A stretch of DNA of 64,000 nucleotides, taken from the NCBI RefSeq assembly GCF_900187125.1, contig NZ_LT906468.1, positions 310,001-374,000 of the forward strand. Reading direction: 5' to 3'. Of the stretch, positions 8,849-17,641 are shown piece after piece (the first letter of the stretch is position 1; the number at the start of each line of letters is the position of its first letter). The position numbers and the translations under genes are program-made. A model generated the notes under the pieces. The model was not told the origin of the DNA. It was given only the letters and a program-made list of their open reading frames with translations, and made no database searches. Origin of the DNA: Sphingobacterium mizutaii (lineage in GTDB: Bacteria > Bacteroidota > Bacteroidia > Sphingobacteriales > Sphingobacteriaceae).

Positions 8849-9208
8849 ATGAAAATCAAAGAGATAATCAAGAAAAATATTACAGGTACGATTGCTATCG
8901 TAATTGCTTTAGGAAGTATGTCTTTCACGATGATGAGCAAGGAAACTCCTGAATCAACAATTGCCGGTCATTTCTACAGATACACTTCCTCTTCACTGGC
9001 CCAGCCAGACATTGAGAACATCAACAACTACAAAAGAATCGATGACTCATGTGAAGAGGGCAGCAATGTGTGCGGGGTTTACCTTGCTACAGATAAACCA
9101 GCAAATTCCACACCTGTACCATCAGAATTCAACGCTGTAAAAAGCCAATTATGGAGCTCGCAGCAATCTGGCGAACCGGCGAATGCTGATATAAAAATGA
9201 AAGAATAA
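8849..9208 (+). CDS. Small exported DUF6520-like protein with two cysteines
   Basis: A 119-residue protein with a basic N terminus and hydrophobic segment (ITGTIAIVIALGSMSFTMM) consistent with a signal peptide. A short mature part holds two Cys in DSCEEGSNVCGVY at about residues 70-81. Size and layout match the DUF6520 family of Bacteroidota, whose function is unknown. It follows the MauE-like redox protein by 47 bp. A disulfide between the two Cys formed with help from MauE is inferred. The convergent terminator at 9313-9343 ends this transcript. Confidence 0.7.
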   Translation: MKIKEIIKKNITGTIAIVIALGSMSFTMMSKETPESTIAGHFYRYTSSSLAQPDIENINNYKRIDDSCEEGSNVCGVYLATDKPANSTPVPSEFNAVKSQLWSSQQSGEPANADIKMKE

Positions 9209-9312
9209 CTTTCAAGTATGAAAATTCAGCAAGACGATTAGTGAGTTAAATTTTTGATAATGAACCTTTATCGGGGAAAATGTATTTTGAGATACATCCA
9301 ACAAACCAAAAC

Positions 9313-9343
9313 TAGGGGCTTTCCTAAAAAAATGGAGCCCCTA
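9313..9343. terminator. Bidirectional terminator between DUF6520 and susD genes
   Basis: TAGGGGCT at 9313-9320 pairs with AGCCCCTA at 9336-9343, with an A-rich loop and a T-containing tail on both sides. It sits between convergent genes and can serve both. Confidence 0.75.
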
Positions 9344-9349
9344 ATTCTT

Positions 9350-10720
9350 TTATGGATTCTGTTCCATACCACTGAATTCTATAGATTCTCTTGGAATTTG
9401 TAAAACATACTGACTACTTTTCGGAAGTAATTTATACTCCTTACCATCAATAAACCTTGTTAAGATTGTTTTTGTGGAATTTTCCATATTGAGTCTCCTT
9501 AGGTCAGACCATCTTATTCCACGGAATAATAGCTCTTTTCTCCTTTCCATTAAAATAATGTTCAGTGCATCATCGGCACTAGACGCAGTGAAGGGAATAA
9601 ATGGACGATTGTTATTATACCTGTGCCGCATCAAATGGTTGAGGTCTGCCATTGCTTCCGCTATCTTACCCCTTCTAGCGAAACATTCAGCCCTAATCAG
9701 ATAGATCTCATCGGTTGCTAGGCCTACAAAAATAGAGGATGTGCTCAATCCTGTATAACTTCCTTTAAACGCTTTACTTCCATTGGCATTTGATAAAAAG
9801 AAAATCGATTTTCGTAAATCCCAATCTTCGTATTTCGATAAAAGTACCGTATCTACCTTAGCTCTCCCTCTTGTCAGTATTGAAGGGGAAGCTGATCTCG
9901 CGTCAAATATAACCTCTTCATTCCTCTGTGGAAATGGAATACTTATATTAGGGTTGATGGTGTTGTAGTCGATCAGCTTATCGTAATGTCGCAAACAGGA
10001 ATCTGCATATATTTCAGCTTTTTCATAATAGCGCATACTTAGGTAAACTCTTGCAAGGAGTCCGTAGGCTGCTGGTCTACTTCCATGTTGTTTTTGCTCG
10101 AGGGATCCAGGTAACAAAGGAATTGCTTCTAAAACATCATTTAAAATAGCACTATAAGTTTCGAGATTCGTAGCTCTGAACGGTCTGATGTCATGATCGG
10201 ATGTTGTCCGTATGGGAATTCCTAAATCAGAGTCAGCCGTATTCTGATCAAAAGATGAAGCATATAATTGAGACAATGTAAAGTGATTAAATGCCCTTAA
10301 AAAAAGAGCCTTCCCCATTATTGTGTTTGCCAAAGTCCTGTTCTCTTCCTTGAACTTTTCTACATTTTCCAAGATTACATTTGCGTGTAAAATATTATTG
10401 TACGGAGACGACCAATCACCGGCAGTAAGGTCATACTTTTGCCATGAGTAAAAACTCCTTTCCCGTTCATTTAAACTCTGAAAATCGCTGGCGGTTATAT
10501 AGAAATCATCAGATGAAATTTCGCCGGCAGAAGGATTTCTAGCATTTAACACAGAATAGTTATCAAGCATTAATGATAGATCATCCAATGAAGATGGGGT
10601 AGCAATTTTTTTATCCGATTTTTCGTCGAGAAATTTTTCACAAGAAAGTAGGGATATCACAGCTATTGCGCAGAACAATCTAATTTGTGCTGTTTTTACA
10701 TGAAATAGATGCTTTGTCAT
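9350..10720 (-). CDS. RagB/SusD-family outer-membrane nutrient-binding lipoprotein
   Basis: A 456-residue protein with a lipoprotein signal (FCAIAVISLLSCEKFLDE; lipobox Cys at about residue 27). It has SusD features: the N-terminal FLDEKSDKK segment, TPR-like helices (FLRAFNHFTLSQLYA, AYGLLARVYLSMRYYEKAE), and the C-terminal LMERRKELLFRGIRWSDLRRLN signature. SusD proteins cap the matching SusC channel at the cell surface. It is encoded 2 bp after susC in the tlpA-susC-susD operon. The substrate cannot be told; no carbohydrate-active enzyme is nearby, so a peptide, metal chelate or other ligand is as likely as a glycan. Confidence 0.93.
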   Translation of the reverse strand: MTKHLFHVKTAQIRLFCAIAVISLLSCEKFLDEKSDKKIATPSSLDDLSLMLDNYSVLNARNPSAGEISSDDFYITASDFQSLNERERSFYSWQKYDLTAGDWSSPYNNILHANVILENVEKFKEENRTLANTIMGKALFLRAFNHFTLSQLYASSFDQNTADSDLGIPIRTTSDHDIRPFRATNLETYSAILNDVLEAIPLLPGSLEQKQHGSRPAAYGLLARVYLSMRYYEKAEIYADSCLRHYDKLIDYNTINPNISIPFPQRNEEVIFDARSASPSILTRGRAKVDTVLLSKYEDWDLRKSIFFLSNANGSKAFKGSYTGLSTSSIFVGLATDEIYLIRAECFARRGKIAEAMADLNHLMRHRYNNNRPFIPFTASSADDALNIILMERRKELLFRGIRWSDLRRLNMENSTKTILTRFIDGKEYKLLPKSSQYVLQIPRESIEFSGMEQNP

Positions 10721-10722
10721 AA

Positions 10723-13700
10723 TTATTGAAATGTTATTTTTAGACCTAAAGACATATTGATCGGAGTCCGAAAATTGGCCAAACGATCTGGATCTAGGTT
10801 CACCTTATTTGCTTTCCACAAGAATAGATTTAGGTTATTGAGATAGGTGTATAGCTGGATTCCCTTTATCCCTTTGATACCGACAGCATTTTCACGTAGG
10901 TTATATTGTAGAAAAACCTCCTCCAATTTAATGTTATCCGCCTTTTCAACATTTATTTCAGAGTTAACGTAAAAATTATCCCTTTGGTAGTCGGCAGGAT
11001 AAAGAAATGACGGTACATTGGTGGTTCGTTCATCGCCTGGATACTTCCAACGGTTTTCAAATTCCCCATAGCCGTACCCACTTCCATTTTGTAGCAACCC
11101 CGTAAAGGTTAGGCTTGGCTTTCGAAAATAGTAATTCAACCTATAGGAAATGTTGAAGGAAAGCGAAAAGTTATTCCATTCGAATGAATTTCTCAGATTT
11201 CCAAATAGAGGCGGTAAAGCTGCTCCATGAACTACTTGTTCTTCGATTGGATTTTTTACTATTTCGTTGTAATCTTCACTGATTTGACCATTAACGTAAC
11301 CTCTCGGATTTCCATTTTCAGGGTTGAGCCCGGCCCACTTATATGAAGCAAGGAGATATGGGCTGTAACCAATTACCGGAAAGATCGTATTCCCGCTCGA
11401 CACCAATCCTTCAAGCGGAATGGGATCAAGATTCTCAGTTACTTTATAGGAGACGAAGTTCAACAGAAAAGACGATGACCATTTAATTTCACCATTGGTA
11501 TTAACACTGGTTAATACAAGGTCAAGTCCTTTTGATGCTAAACTTGCAGAGTTCTGGATCGCGGTCATCGTACCTGTGATAGGGTCAAATTTTTTACTGT
11601 TAAGAAGGTCATAAGAATTTTTCTTATAAACGTCGATAGAGCCGGTGAGGCGGCCATTTAACATTCCGAAATCGACACCTAAATTAAATGTTTTTACTTG
11701 TTCCCAGCGCAGGTTCGGATTGGGCGGTGAAACTATCCCCGCAGATTGTAATCCTATAGGCGACCTCGCGGCGTCATAGTACGCGATTCGTGCGAGTGAT
11801 GATGCATTTGGAGAAAGATTTCCACTTAGACCATAACTTACCCTAAGGTTGAGGCTCGTGAAAGTTGGTATATCAACCCATGATTCCTGATCAACTCTCC
11901 ATAGTCCACCTATTGACCATAATGGTACCCACTTTTGATTGGTTTTCACACCGAATAAGTTTGAGGCATCCCTTCTTGCACTGGCAGACAGGGTATACTT
12001 CTTGTTATATGTATATGCAATATTTGTGAAAAGGGAAATAAACCTGTTTGTAGTTTCATTTAGGTTTTTACCATTTGGGATAAATGTGTTGCCATATAGG
12101 TACTCATAAGTTGGATATTGTTGGGCAAAATTTATGCTTGCGATTGAAAGCAGGTTTTCGTCGTATCCGTAAATTACATCACCAGTTGTTTTTCTATTGT
12201 TTTGCCTGATTTCCCCTCCGGCAATAGCATTGATCTCGTGCAGATTTGCCCAGTCCTTAGCAATTTCAATTTGACCACGCAATGCCTGAGTCGTATTCTC
12301 TACGTCAGTGGTATGAAGAATTGATTTTCTCGGAATTGGAGAAATAACTCTGTCCCCATCTAATTGGCTATATCTATTTATAATATCTCTCGTGGCATAG
12401 TTCTCGAGTCCATTGTTCCACCTTGTCGCTATCCAACTTTTCTGGTTTTGGTATTTCACACCGACATTTAACCAATCCAAAACTTTATAGTTTAGACCCA
12501 GATTAATAAGTAGGTCGTTGTTCTTGGAACTTTTGTCATTGTTGTACAACTCTTGAAGCGGTCTATATTTCCAATCAAGCAGACCATTTTCAAGCGCAAG
12601 GTCGGTGAATTCTCCTCGATAGAACAGATCAAGTGATGCAGGTTTACCGTATTCATCAACAAGTGATGCGTAAGGTGATATTGTTGTGCTGTACATGTAA
12701 CTTCCATACCCCCCCGGACTATTAAGCGTACTTTTATTTGTCGTATAGATAGAACCAATCTGAAATTCGATCCGATCGGTTATATCAATACTATTATTGG
12801 TTCGTAATGTAATTCGCTGGTTTGAATTACCTTTTAATGAGTTTAAGTCACTGTCAAAACCTGTAGAGAATAAATATCTGATACCCTTACCTGTTCCATT
12901 GATACCTGCATGGTATTGTTGCTTCACGGCCGGCCTATATAAATATCTTGACATATCCGATCTGAGGTCTTTCTTTTTCAATTCATTTATAAGTCTATCA
13001 GATTCCGACCGTGAAATTAGTCCTTGCCGGAGTTTTTCAAGTATTTCCGCCGTCTGGGGCATTGGTGAGTAGGTAGGGTCACTGAAAAGAATATCGTAGA
13101 ACCCCAGATCAAATAGTTCTGCCTCTAAATCCACGAAAGCACCGACTCCGATCTGATCTGCCGTATAAAGATTTGGTTTTGGAGATAATGTCAAATTGGA
13201 GTTGAAATTTATTAAAGGCTTTTGATTTGTTCCAGTTCTTTTTGAATTGATCACAATAACCCCATTTCCTGCTCTTGCCCCCCATATTGAACTGGCGGCG
13301 GCATCTTTCAGTACCGTAATGCTTTCGATGTCATTTGGGTTTATATTGCTCAGATCACCCTCATAAGGAAAATTGTCCAATACGATCAAAGGTTTCATTA
13401 TATCCCCATTGAGCGTACTGATGCCTCTAATCTGAATCGTTGGCTCTTCATTACGTCTGTCAATGAGCAAACTGCCGGATAGTCCCTCAAGACGATCTAA
13501 TATATTTCCGCCAACCCTTTTATTTAAGGCTTGATTATCAATTTGAAAGAAGGATCCTGTTGCTCTTTCTTTTGGCAAGGTTTGGTAACCGGTATTTAAT
13601 ACTATTTCAGATATTGCCGTTGTAGAGATTTCAAGGAAGATTTCTAGCGGATAAGTTATTTTTGAATCTATGGGTATTCTCTTTGTCTCAAAGCCAAAGT

Positions 13701-13926
13701 GTGAAACTATTAAAGTATCGGCTTTGTGGTCGACATCTATCCGAAACCTTCCGGAGGAATCAGAATAAACAGATGTATTGTTTCTCGAAGATGTGATCGT
13801 TGCAGATCCAATGGGACTTCCATCCGGGTCTTGAAATATTTTTCCATCTATAGGCTTAATTTGAGCATATAGTTCAAGGGTTGAAATGAAAACTATAGCG
13901 AATATTAATATAATTTTTTTGTTCAT
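10723..13926 (-). CDS. SusC/RagA-family TonB-linked outer-membrane transporter
   Basis: A 1067-residue protein. It has a signal peptide (IILIFAIVFISTLELYAQ), a carboxypeptidase-regulatory-like domain (about 25-100), then a TonB-dependent plug (GGNILDRLEGLSGSL, IQIRGISTLNG, SITVLKDAAASSIWGARAGN), followed by a long beta-barrel ending in Phe-Gln. This is the full set of SusC/RagA features. It works with the adjacent SusD for energised import across the outer membrane. It lies between tlpA (22 bp upstream) and susD (2 bp downstream). Carriage on a conjugative element suggests an accessory uptake trait. Substrate unknown. Confidence 0.95.
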   Translation of the reverse strand: MNKKIILIFAIVFISTLELYAQIKPIDGKIFQDPDGSPIGSATITSSRNNTSVYSDSSGRFRIDVDHKADTLIVSHFGFETKRIPIDSKITYPLEIFLEISTTAISEIVLNTGYQTLPKERATGSFFQIDNQALNKRVGGNILDRLEGLSGSLLIDRRNEEPTIQIRGISTLNGDIMKPLIVLDNFPYEGDLSNINPNDIESITVLKDAAASSIWGARAGNGVIVINSKRTGTNQKPLINFNSNLTLSPKPNLYTADQIGVGAFVDLEAELFDLGFYDILFSDPTYSPMPQTAEILEKLRQGLISRSESDRLINELKKKDLRSDMSRYLYRPAVKQQYHAGINGTGKGIRYLFSTGFDSDLNSLKGNSNQRITLRTNNSIDITDRIEFQIGSIYTTNKSTLNSPGGYGSYMYSTTISPYASLVDEYGKPASLDLFYRGEFTDLALENGLLDWKYRPLQELYNNDKSSKNNDLLINLGLNYKVLDWLNVGVKYQNQKSWIATRWNNGLENYATRDIINRYSQLDGDRVISPIPRKSILHTTDVENTTQALRGQIEIAKDWANLHEINAIAGGEIRQNNRKTTGDVIYGYDENLLSIASINFAQQYPTYEYLYGNTFIPNGKNLNETTNRFISLFTNIAYTYNKKYTLSASARRDASNLFGVKTNQKWVPLWSIGGLWRVDQESWVDIPTFTSLNLRVSYGLSGNLSPNASSLARIAYYDAARSPIGLQSAGIVSPPNPNLRWEQVKTFNLGVDFGMLNGRLTGSIDVYKKNSYDLLNSKKFDPITGTMTAIQNSASLASKGLDLVLTSVNTNGEIKWSSSFLLNFVSYKVTENLDPIPLEGLVSSGNTIFPVIGYSPYLLASYKWAGLNPENGNPRGYVNGQISEDYNEIVKNPIEEQVVHGAALPPLFGNLRNSFEWNNFSLSFNISYRLNYYFRKPSLTFTGLLQNGSGYGYGEFENRWKYPGDERTTNVPSFLYPADYQRDNFYVNSEINVEKADNIKLEEVFLQYNLRENAVGIKGIKGIQLYTYLNNLNLFLWKANKVNLDPDRLANFRTPINMSLGLKITFQ

Positions 13927-13947
13927 ACTGGTCTATTTAGGTATTGG

Positions 13948-14673
13948 TTACTGTTCCCTTCGTCCTGGTTTGATTGGAAGGTTGACTTCTCCGTTCTTAA
14001 TATATCTGCATACATTTTCATGAGTGAGCTCTTTTTTCCCAGTTATGGCAATGATTTCCCTATTCTTTCCTACCCATACGATATGTGGATATGAAAACAA
14101 CTCAAAATAACTGATCAGAGTCGTGTCCTGATATGTTGTAGGAATATGGAAATTAATCTTTTCGGTCTCTTCTACCAGTTTGAGGGCGTTCGTTATGATT
14201 TCCATGTCATCCAAGGTCCTCTTGGGATTATTGAGGATAAACTGGACATTGTCTTGAAATTGGTTCTGGATAGAAGAAATGAGTGGGAAGCTCTTGACGC
14301 AGGTACTACACCAGGAAGCCCAAAAATCAAGTATAATAAGCTTATCCCTGGACTCACTTAATGTGACAGTTTCTTTGCCATCTGGATGGTTAACAACCTG
14401 CAATGGCAGGTTCCATAACTCATCTGGAATGGTATCTCCGATCTTAAGTAGTTTAATCTCTGATCCCAAAACAGCTCCCGATTTCTCGGGAGACTGTGCT
14501 TGGGCATAACTAAACATTATGAAACAAAAAACAATCGCAAGGTACCTGCCGGGCATTACCAGTCTATGCCATTGATTGGCAGGTGAGAATATTCTTAGTA
14601 GTATTTTGAAAATCTTTGATAGGGTTTGGATATGGGTAAAAAGGCGCCACACGTAGCTGTAAAATAGCTTCAT
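13948..14673 (-). CDS. TlpA-like thioredoxin-fold protein
   Basis: A 241-residue protein with a thioredoxin/TlpA domain. The active site is WCSTC within DFWASWCSTCVKSFP at about residues 110-125, preceded by the usual SRDKLIILDFWA strand. A signal-like segment (LAIVFCFIMFSYAQAQ) lies at residues 44-60. An alternative start at ATG 14556 would give a conventional signal peptide without the basic extension. First gene of the tlpA-susC-susD operon. Periplasmic thiol-disulfide exchange is the family role. With the MauE-like and two-Cys proteins, it points to a disulfide-linked theme for the whole cluster, which is inference. Confidence 0.88.
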   Translation of the reverse strand: MKLFYSYVWRLFTHIQTLSKIFKILLRIFSPANQWHRLVMPGRYLAIVFCFIMFSYAQAQSPEKSGAVLGSEIKLLKIGDTIPDELWNLPLQVVNHPDGKETVTLSESRDKLIILDFWASWCSTCVKSFPLISSIQNQFQDNVQFILNNPKRTLDDMEIITNALKLVEETEKINFHIPTTYQDTTLISYFELFSYPHIVWVGKNREIIAITGKKELTHENVCRYIKNGEVNLPIKPGRREQ

Positions 14674-14697
14674 TTGTAAATAGGTTTATAAAATTCA

Positions 14698-14705
14698 TAA
14701 ATTTG
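14698..14705 (+). promoter_or_regulatory. Candidate -7 box TAAATTTG reading into a gene-free region
   Basis: TAAATTTG fits the Bacteroidota -7 consensus TAnnTTTG, and TTTG at 14673-14676 lies 21 bp upstream, as expected for the -33 element. It reads rightward into the structured gene-free region, not into the leftward tlpA operon. The first gene downstream is the XRE regulator at 15232, so it would give either a 0.5-kb leader or a separate non-coding transcript. Confidence 0.35.
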
Positions 14706-14851
14706 TATTTAATAGGAACCTATACATTGGGGGCGCCCGCCGTAGTGTAGGAAATTGTAATAGCCATTACTTGGTTATTTAACTTATTCGGGTGCGCAAA
14801 TCAGATTTTTGAGAAGATTATTCATAACTCACTCTTTAATTTTATATAAAT

Positions 14852-15027
14852 GAGCGAGGCCAAAAAAAATAAGCGACATGGGCCTCTGCTCGTCTCCTCC
14901 CCAGGCATAGTTCGGAAAAACGAGTGAGCACACCATGCCGCTCATCATGTAAAATTATAATAAAAAAATACATGCACGACATGGGGCTTCACCCGATCCG
15001 ATTGACTTCCGTTTTTGCCTGGGGAGG
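14852..15027. repeat. Inverted repeats and hairpins in a gene-free region
   Basis: CCTCCCCAGGCA at 14896-14907 is the exact reverse complement of TGCCTGGGGAGG at 15016-15027. The flanks (GGCATGG and GACATGG blocks with GCT..CAC) are also related, so this looks like a decayed inverted duplication. A local hairpin is formed by GAGCGAGGCC at 14852-14861 and GGCCTCTGCTC at 14881-14891. The whole 14674-15231 gap has no convincing gene. It holds the leftward operon promoter, these repeats and perhaps a structured transcript. Confidence 0.6.
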
Positions 15028-15231
15028 ATCAATCGTATCTTTAAAAGCCGTTAAATGGCTAATATCTTATTCTCTAATTAGTTCTAAAACCAAATTTGGA
15101 AAATGCTACTATCATTTACTTAGACAAGTATAGTTATTATTTTATATAAAGACAAGAAAAATAATTCATTCGTCAACTTTTATGGTCCGGTGGACAAATG
15201 TATTAATGATATTCTACTATCATATTTGTTT

Positions 15232-15606
15232 ATGAGTGAAAAAATAGGACAAATAATTAAACGGGTTGCCACTTCCAAGGGACTAAGTCAAAGTCAATTT
15301 GGTGAGAAAATCAATAGAACCAAACAAGCCGTAGCGGGCATTTATAAAAGATCTACGATAGATATTGAACTGCTCAAGGTAATTAGTGTACAATTAGATC
15401 ACGACTTTCTTGAATATTATTATGAAAGTGAGCCTTTTAAGACTTTTCGTGCTTTGAAGGAAAAGGAATGGGAGCAAAAAATCAAAATATTGGAGAACGA
15501 ATTAGCATCAAAGGAAAAACTGACTGAAAAAAATGAAGAGCTACTATTGTTGCAACGGAAGTATATCTCCGAATTGGAAAAAAAGCTTTCTAAGAGGGGA
15601 TCTTAA
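15232..15606 (+). CDS. XRE-family helix-turn-helix regulator with a coiled-coil tail
   Basis: A 124-residue protein. Residues 1-65 form a Cro/CI-type HTH (IGQIIKRVATSKGLSQSQF, then RTKQAVAGIYKRSTID). Residues 75-120 are a strongly charged heptad-like helix (KEKEWEQKIKILENELASKE), a likely dimerisation coiled coil. ATG 15232 is chosen because it begins the HTH domain directly; an upstream in-frame start at 15190 would add an unrelated 14 residues. Target unknown. Confidence 0.85.
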   Translation: MSEKIGQIIKRVATSKGLSQSQFGEKINRTKQAVAGIYKRSTIDIELLKVISVQLDHDFLEYYYESEPFKTFRALKEKEWEQKIKILENELASKEKLTEKNEELLLLQRKYISELEKKLSKRGS

Positions 15607-15627
15607 ACAAAATACAATACACAGCTT

Positions 15628-15660
15628 AGGCGAATTTCTCAAGATTTCGCCTTTTCTTCT
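15628..15660 (+). terminator. Terminator after the XRE gene
   Basis: AGGCGAA at 15628-15634 pairs with TTCGCCT at 15646-15652, followed by TTTCTTCTTT. It lies 22 bp after the XRE stop and before the convergent small gene. Confidence 0.7.
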
Positions 15661-15679
15661 TTAGAACCTGCCCAATAGA

Positions 15680-15898
15680 TTAAAGCTGCCTCCGCTGGAA
15701 TTCTTCCAGAAGTCCGTGTTTCTCCAACATAGTCAAAAGATCAGCATACCATAAGTAAGTAAACTCTTTATTCTTTCGCAGATCGGGCAGTTTAATATCC
15801 ATAATGTCGCCCAACGTCTGCAATCCCATACTATTAGCACGCTGTATAAAAGCCACATTACTCTCGATCTGGGTTAGGAATATACGTGTTGAAGTCAT
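15680..15898 (-). CDS. Small protein resembling the RNA polymerase alpha C-terminal domain
   Basis: A 72-residue protein. The segment VAFIQRANSMGLQTLGDIM, then KLPDLRKNKEFTYLWYADLL and MLEKHGLLEEF, aligns by eye with the alpha-CTD pattern (helix, GI..IGDL, then a helix-hairpin-helix ending in L..GL). Stand-alone proteins of this kind are common in Bacteroidota mobile elements. A role in transcription or DNA binding is plausible but unproven. It is convergent with the XRE gene. Confidence 0.6.
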   Translation of the reverse strand: MTSTRIFLTQIESNVAFIQRANSMGLQTLGDIMDIKLPDLRKNKEFTYLWYADLLTMLEKHGLLEEFQRRQL

Positions 15899-16776
15899 TT
15901 GATAATTAGATTATACCGTGTAAAATAAAAATAAATATACTATCCTCGCAAATTTTTAAAGTCAAATCTTAAAGATGTCGCTCGTATCCTTAACGAACGA
16001 GTGACAGGCTATATTATTTTTATCCTATTCCAATTCAGTATCCAAAGTCATTAAATTTCGATCGTCTTTCAGATCTGTTCGGAGCCTTTCCGTAGAAATA
16101 CTCCCTTTTTCAAAATCCCCAAAAACTTACTTTGAGTGTGTTTAAACGCATTTTTTAATGTAGGGGTGAAACGTTTCTTTCACCCCCTTACACTGTTTTT
16201 GCATTGCCCTATTATCGTGCTTTGTACCCTGAATGGGATGAAAACCCAATCGGGGAACATATAGTACTGCAGGGGATTATCCCCCAGCCATCCTACCCAA
16301 ACTTCCCCAATTTTTCTTGACCGATCCCAACACAAAACCTCTGTGGTTTTGAGCAACTGGATCTCCGCCTACCTTCAACGGACAGGCTATGCATTTGCCG
16401 CGAGGGCAGTGCTCGAGCGCTCTTTGACATAGAGGGATGAAGCATTATCTCCTTAGAAGTGAGAAATTTTGCGAAGGTAAGGTTAAGCCAGATCAAGGTA
16501 AGCACCAACATACCGATAACGCATTGGCAGGCGAAAGCCCGATCCGTACGGATTGACGTGGGTAGTCCCGAATTCTAACATAACCGACAAGAGTGGATCA
16601 TTACGGGTTCGTTGCCCGTTGTCGGTTCCAATGAGGGACATGTTCTTTTTAACCTTTTCCCAAAGAAAATTCCAATTCCAAAAGCAGGCGGATAGACTGC
16701 ATGGAAATCGAAGCTGTAAGTATCTCCCGGAAAACCCTGCGGCATCTGTAAACATAACACTTTAAAAATTCCATAT
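15899..16776. other. Gene-free region upstream of the Toprim pair, with candidate structured RNA
   Basis: About 880 bp without a convincing gene; open frames on both strands here have no sensible start, composition or context. GGGGTGAAA (16163-16171) and TTTCACCCC (16178-16186) make a hairpin. A nested stem follows at 16584-16625. Composition shifts here from the AT-rich cargo to the GC-richer ICE backbone. It likely contains the promoter of the Toprim operon. Confidence 0.5.
16584..16625 (+). ncRNA. Candidate nested RNA hairpin
   Basis: CCGACAA at 16584-16590 pairs with TTGTCGG at 16619-16625, enclosing ACGGG (16603-16607) with CCCGT (16615-16619). The two stems share one base, so they form a long interrupted helix. 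It lies about 150 bp upstream of the first Toprim gene, so it could be a leader structure or small RNA of the element. There is no family match that I recognise. Confidence 0.25.
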
Positions 16777-17625
16777 ATGACATCCAAAAAGAAAGAAATT
16801 CCATCATTCAATGATGAACTATCCCTCACTGCTCTACTCAGCAAGCTGGGACATGAACCTGTTTGCACGAAAGATGAAGAAATTCAATATGCAGCAGTTT
16901 TCACAAGCCGATCAAGCAACAGTGTTATTCTTACAGTCAATAACAACCTTAACAGTTGGTTCGACAGATCGCTTGGCAAAGGCGGCAATGTTATAGATTT
17001 CGCCCGGGCATATTGGCCTGAATTGTCCACAGAACAAATCGAACAAAAACTCCTCGAAATCATGGCAAAAATAGAGAGTGCTAGCCTGACTGAAAACAGA
17101 TCTAAACGAAAGCGTAAACCGAAGAAGCTTCCACATTACCAGATTGATAGAGTAAGGCCACTTGGGCAGACAACTGAAATTACCGATTTTCTGAAGGAAA
17201 CCGGATTGTGGGAAATTGCCGATCTGAATGTCCAGGAAGTCCACTATTTTATTATTGACCAAAAAGGAAAGCGTAAAGATTTCTGTGCCGCAGGATGGCA
17301 AAATGAGAACAGCGGGTGGGAAGTACGAGCAAAACATTTTCAAAGTTGTATCGGTACAAAAGGCTTGACTATACTTTCAAGAAGCGAGACGGTACTTGCC
17401 ATCTTTCCGGAATATACCGACTACCTGGAGAGACGTAATGATAAAAAGCTGTCTTACGCGTCGGTAATGGTACTGAATTACCCTAGCTTTCTTCCCGCAA
17501 CCATCAAACGCGCCCAGCGATTCGAAAAGATAATGCTCTATGTCGATGAATCCCGGGAAAGCTATGGTTCGGCAATAGCAAAATTTACTCAAGAATTGCC
17601 ACAGACAACCGTATTTTCCTTTTAG
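16777..17625 (+). CDS. Toprim/DnaG-like protein, degenerate paralogue
   Basis: A 282-residue protein related to the next gene. The N-terminal part copies the primase CHC2 zinc-binding region in outline (LTALLSKLGHEPV, then SWFDRSLGKGGNVIDFARAYW) but lacks the zinc-binding Cys. The C-terminal part follows the Toprim layout, yet its key residues have changed: where the neighbour has FEGYMDYLSWL and FDRDKAGS, this one has FPEYTDYLERR and VDESRESYGS. The DxD and Glu expected for metal binding are therefore missing. It is 16 bp upstream of its intact paralogue. It may be a non-catalytic partner or a decaying copy. Confidence 0.8.
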   Translation: MTSKKKEIPSFNDELSLTALLSKLGHEPVCTKDEEIQYAAVFTSRSSNSVILTVNNNLNSWFDRSLGKGGNVIDFARAYWPELSTEQIEQKLLEIMAKIESASLTENRSKRKRKPKKLPHYQIDRVRPLGQTTEITDFLKETGLWEIADLNVQEVHYFIIDQKGKRKDFCAAGWQNENSGWEVRAKHFQSCIGTKGLTILSRSETVLAIFPEYTDYLERRNDKKLSYASVMVLNYPSFLPATIKRAQRFEKIMLYVDESRESYGSAIAKFTQELPQTTVFSF

Positions 17626-17641
17626 CCGCTAACCTCAGTTT

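Noticed and set aside
14924..15133. 69-residue open frame
   Set aside because: It lies inside the inverted-repeat region, has no homology I recognise and its codons reflect the repeat arms.
14674..15231. Riboswitch (for example cobalamin type) in front of the SusC operon
   Set aside because: Hairpins are present, but no conserved riboswitch core could be recognised on the strand that would be transcribed with the operon.
1..16000. Left end of the ICE within the window
   Set aside because: No minus-strand sequence encoding the missing C-terminal part of ComM (CPCGY onward) is present.
16293..16868. Several 70-100 residue frames ahead of the Toprim genes
   Set aside because: They overlap each other on opposite strands, have biased composition, and show no domain or sensible start.
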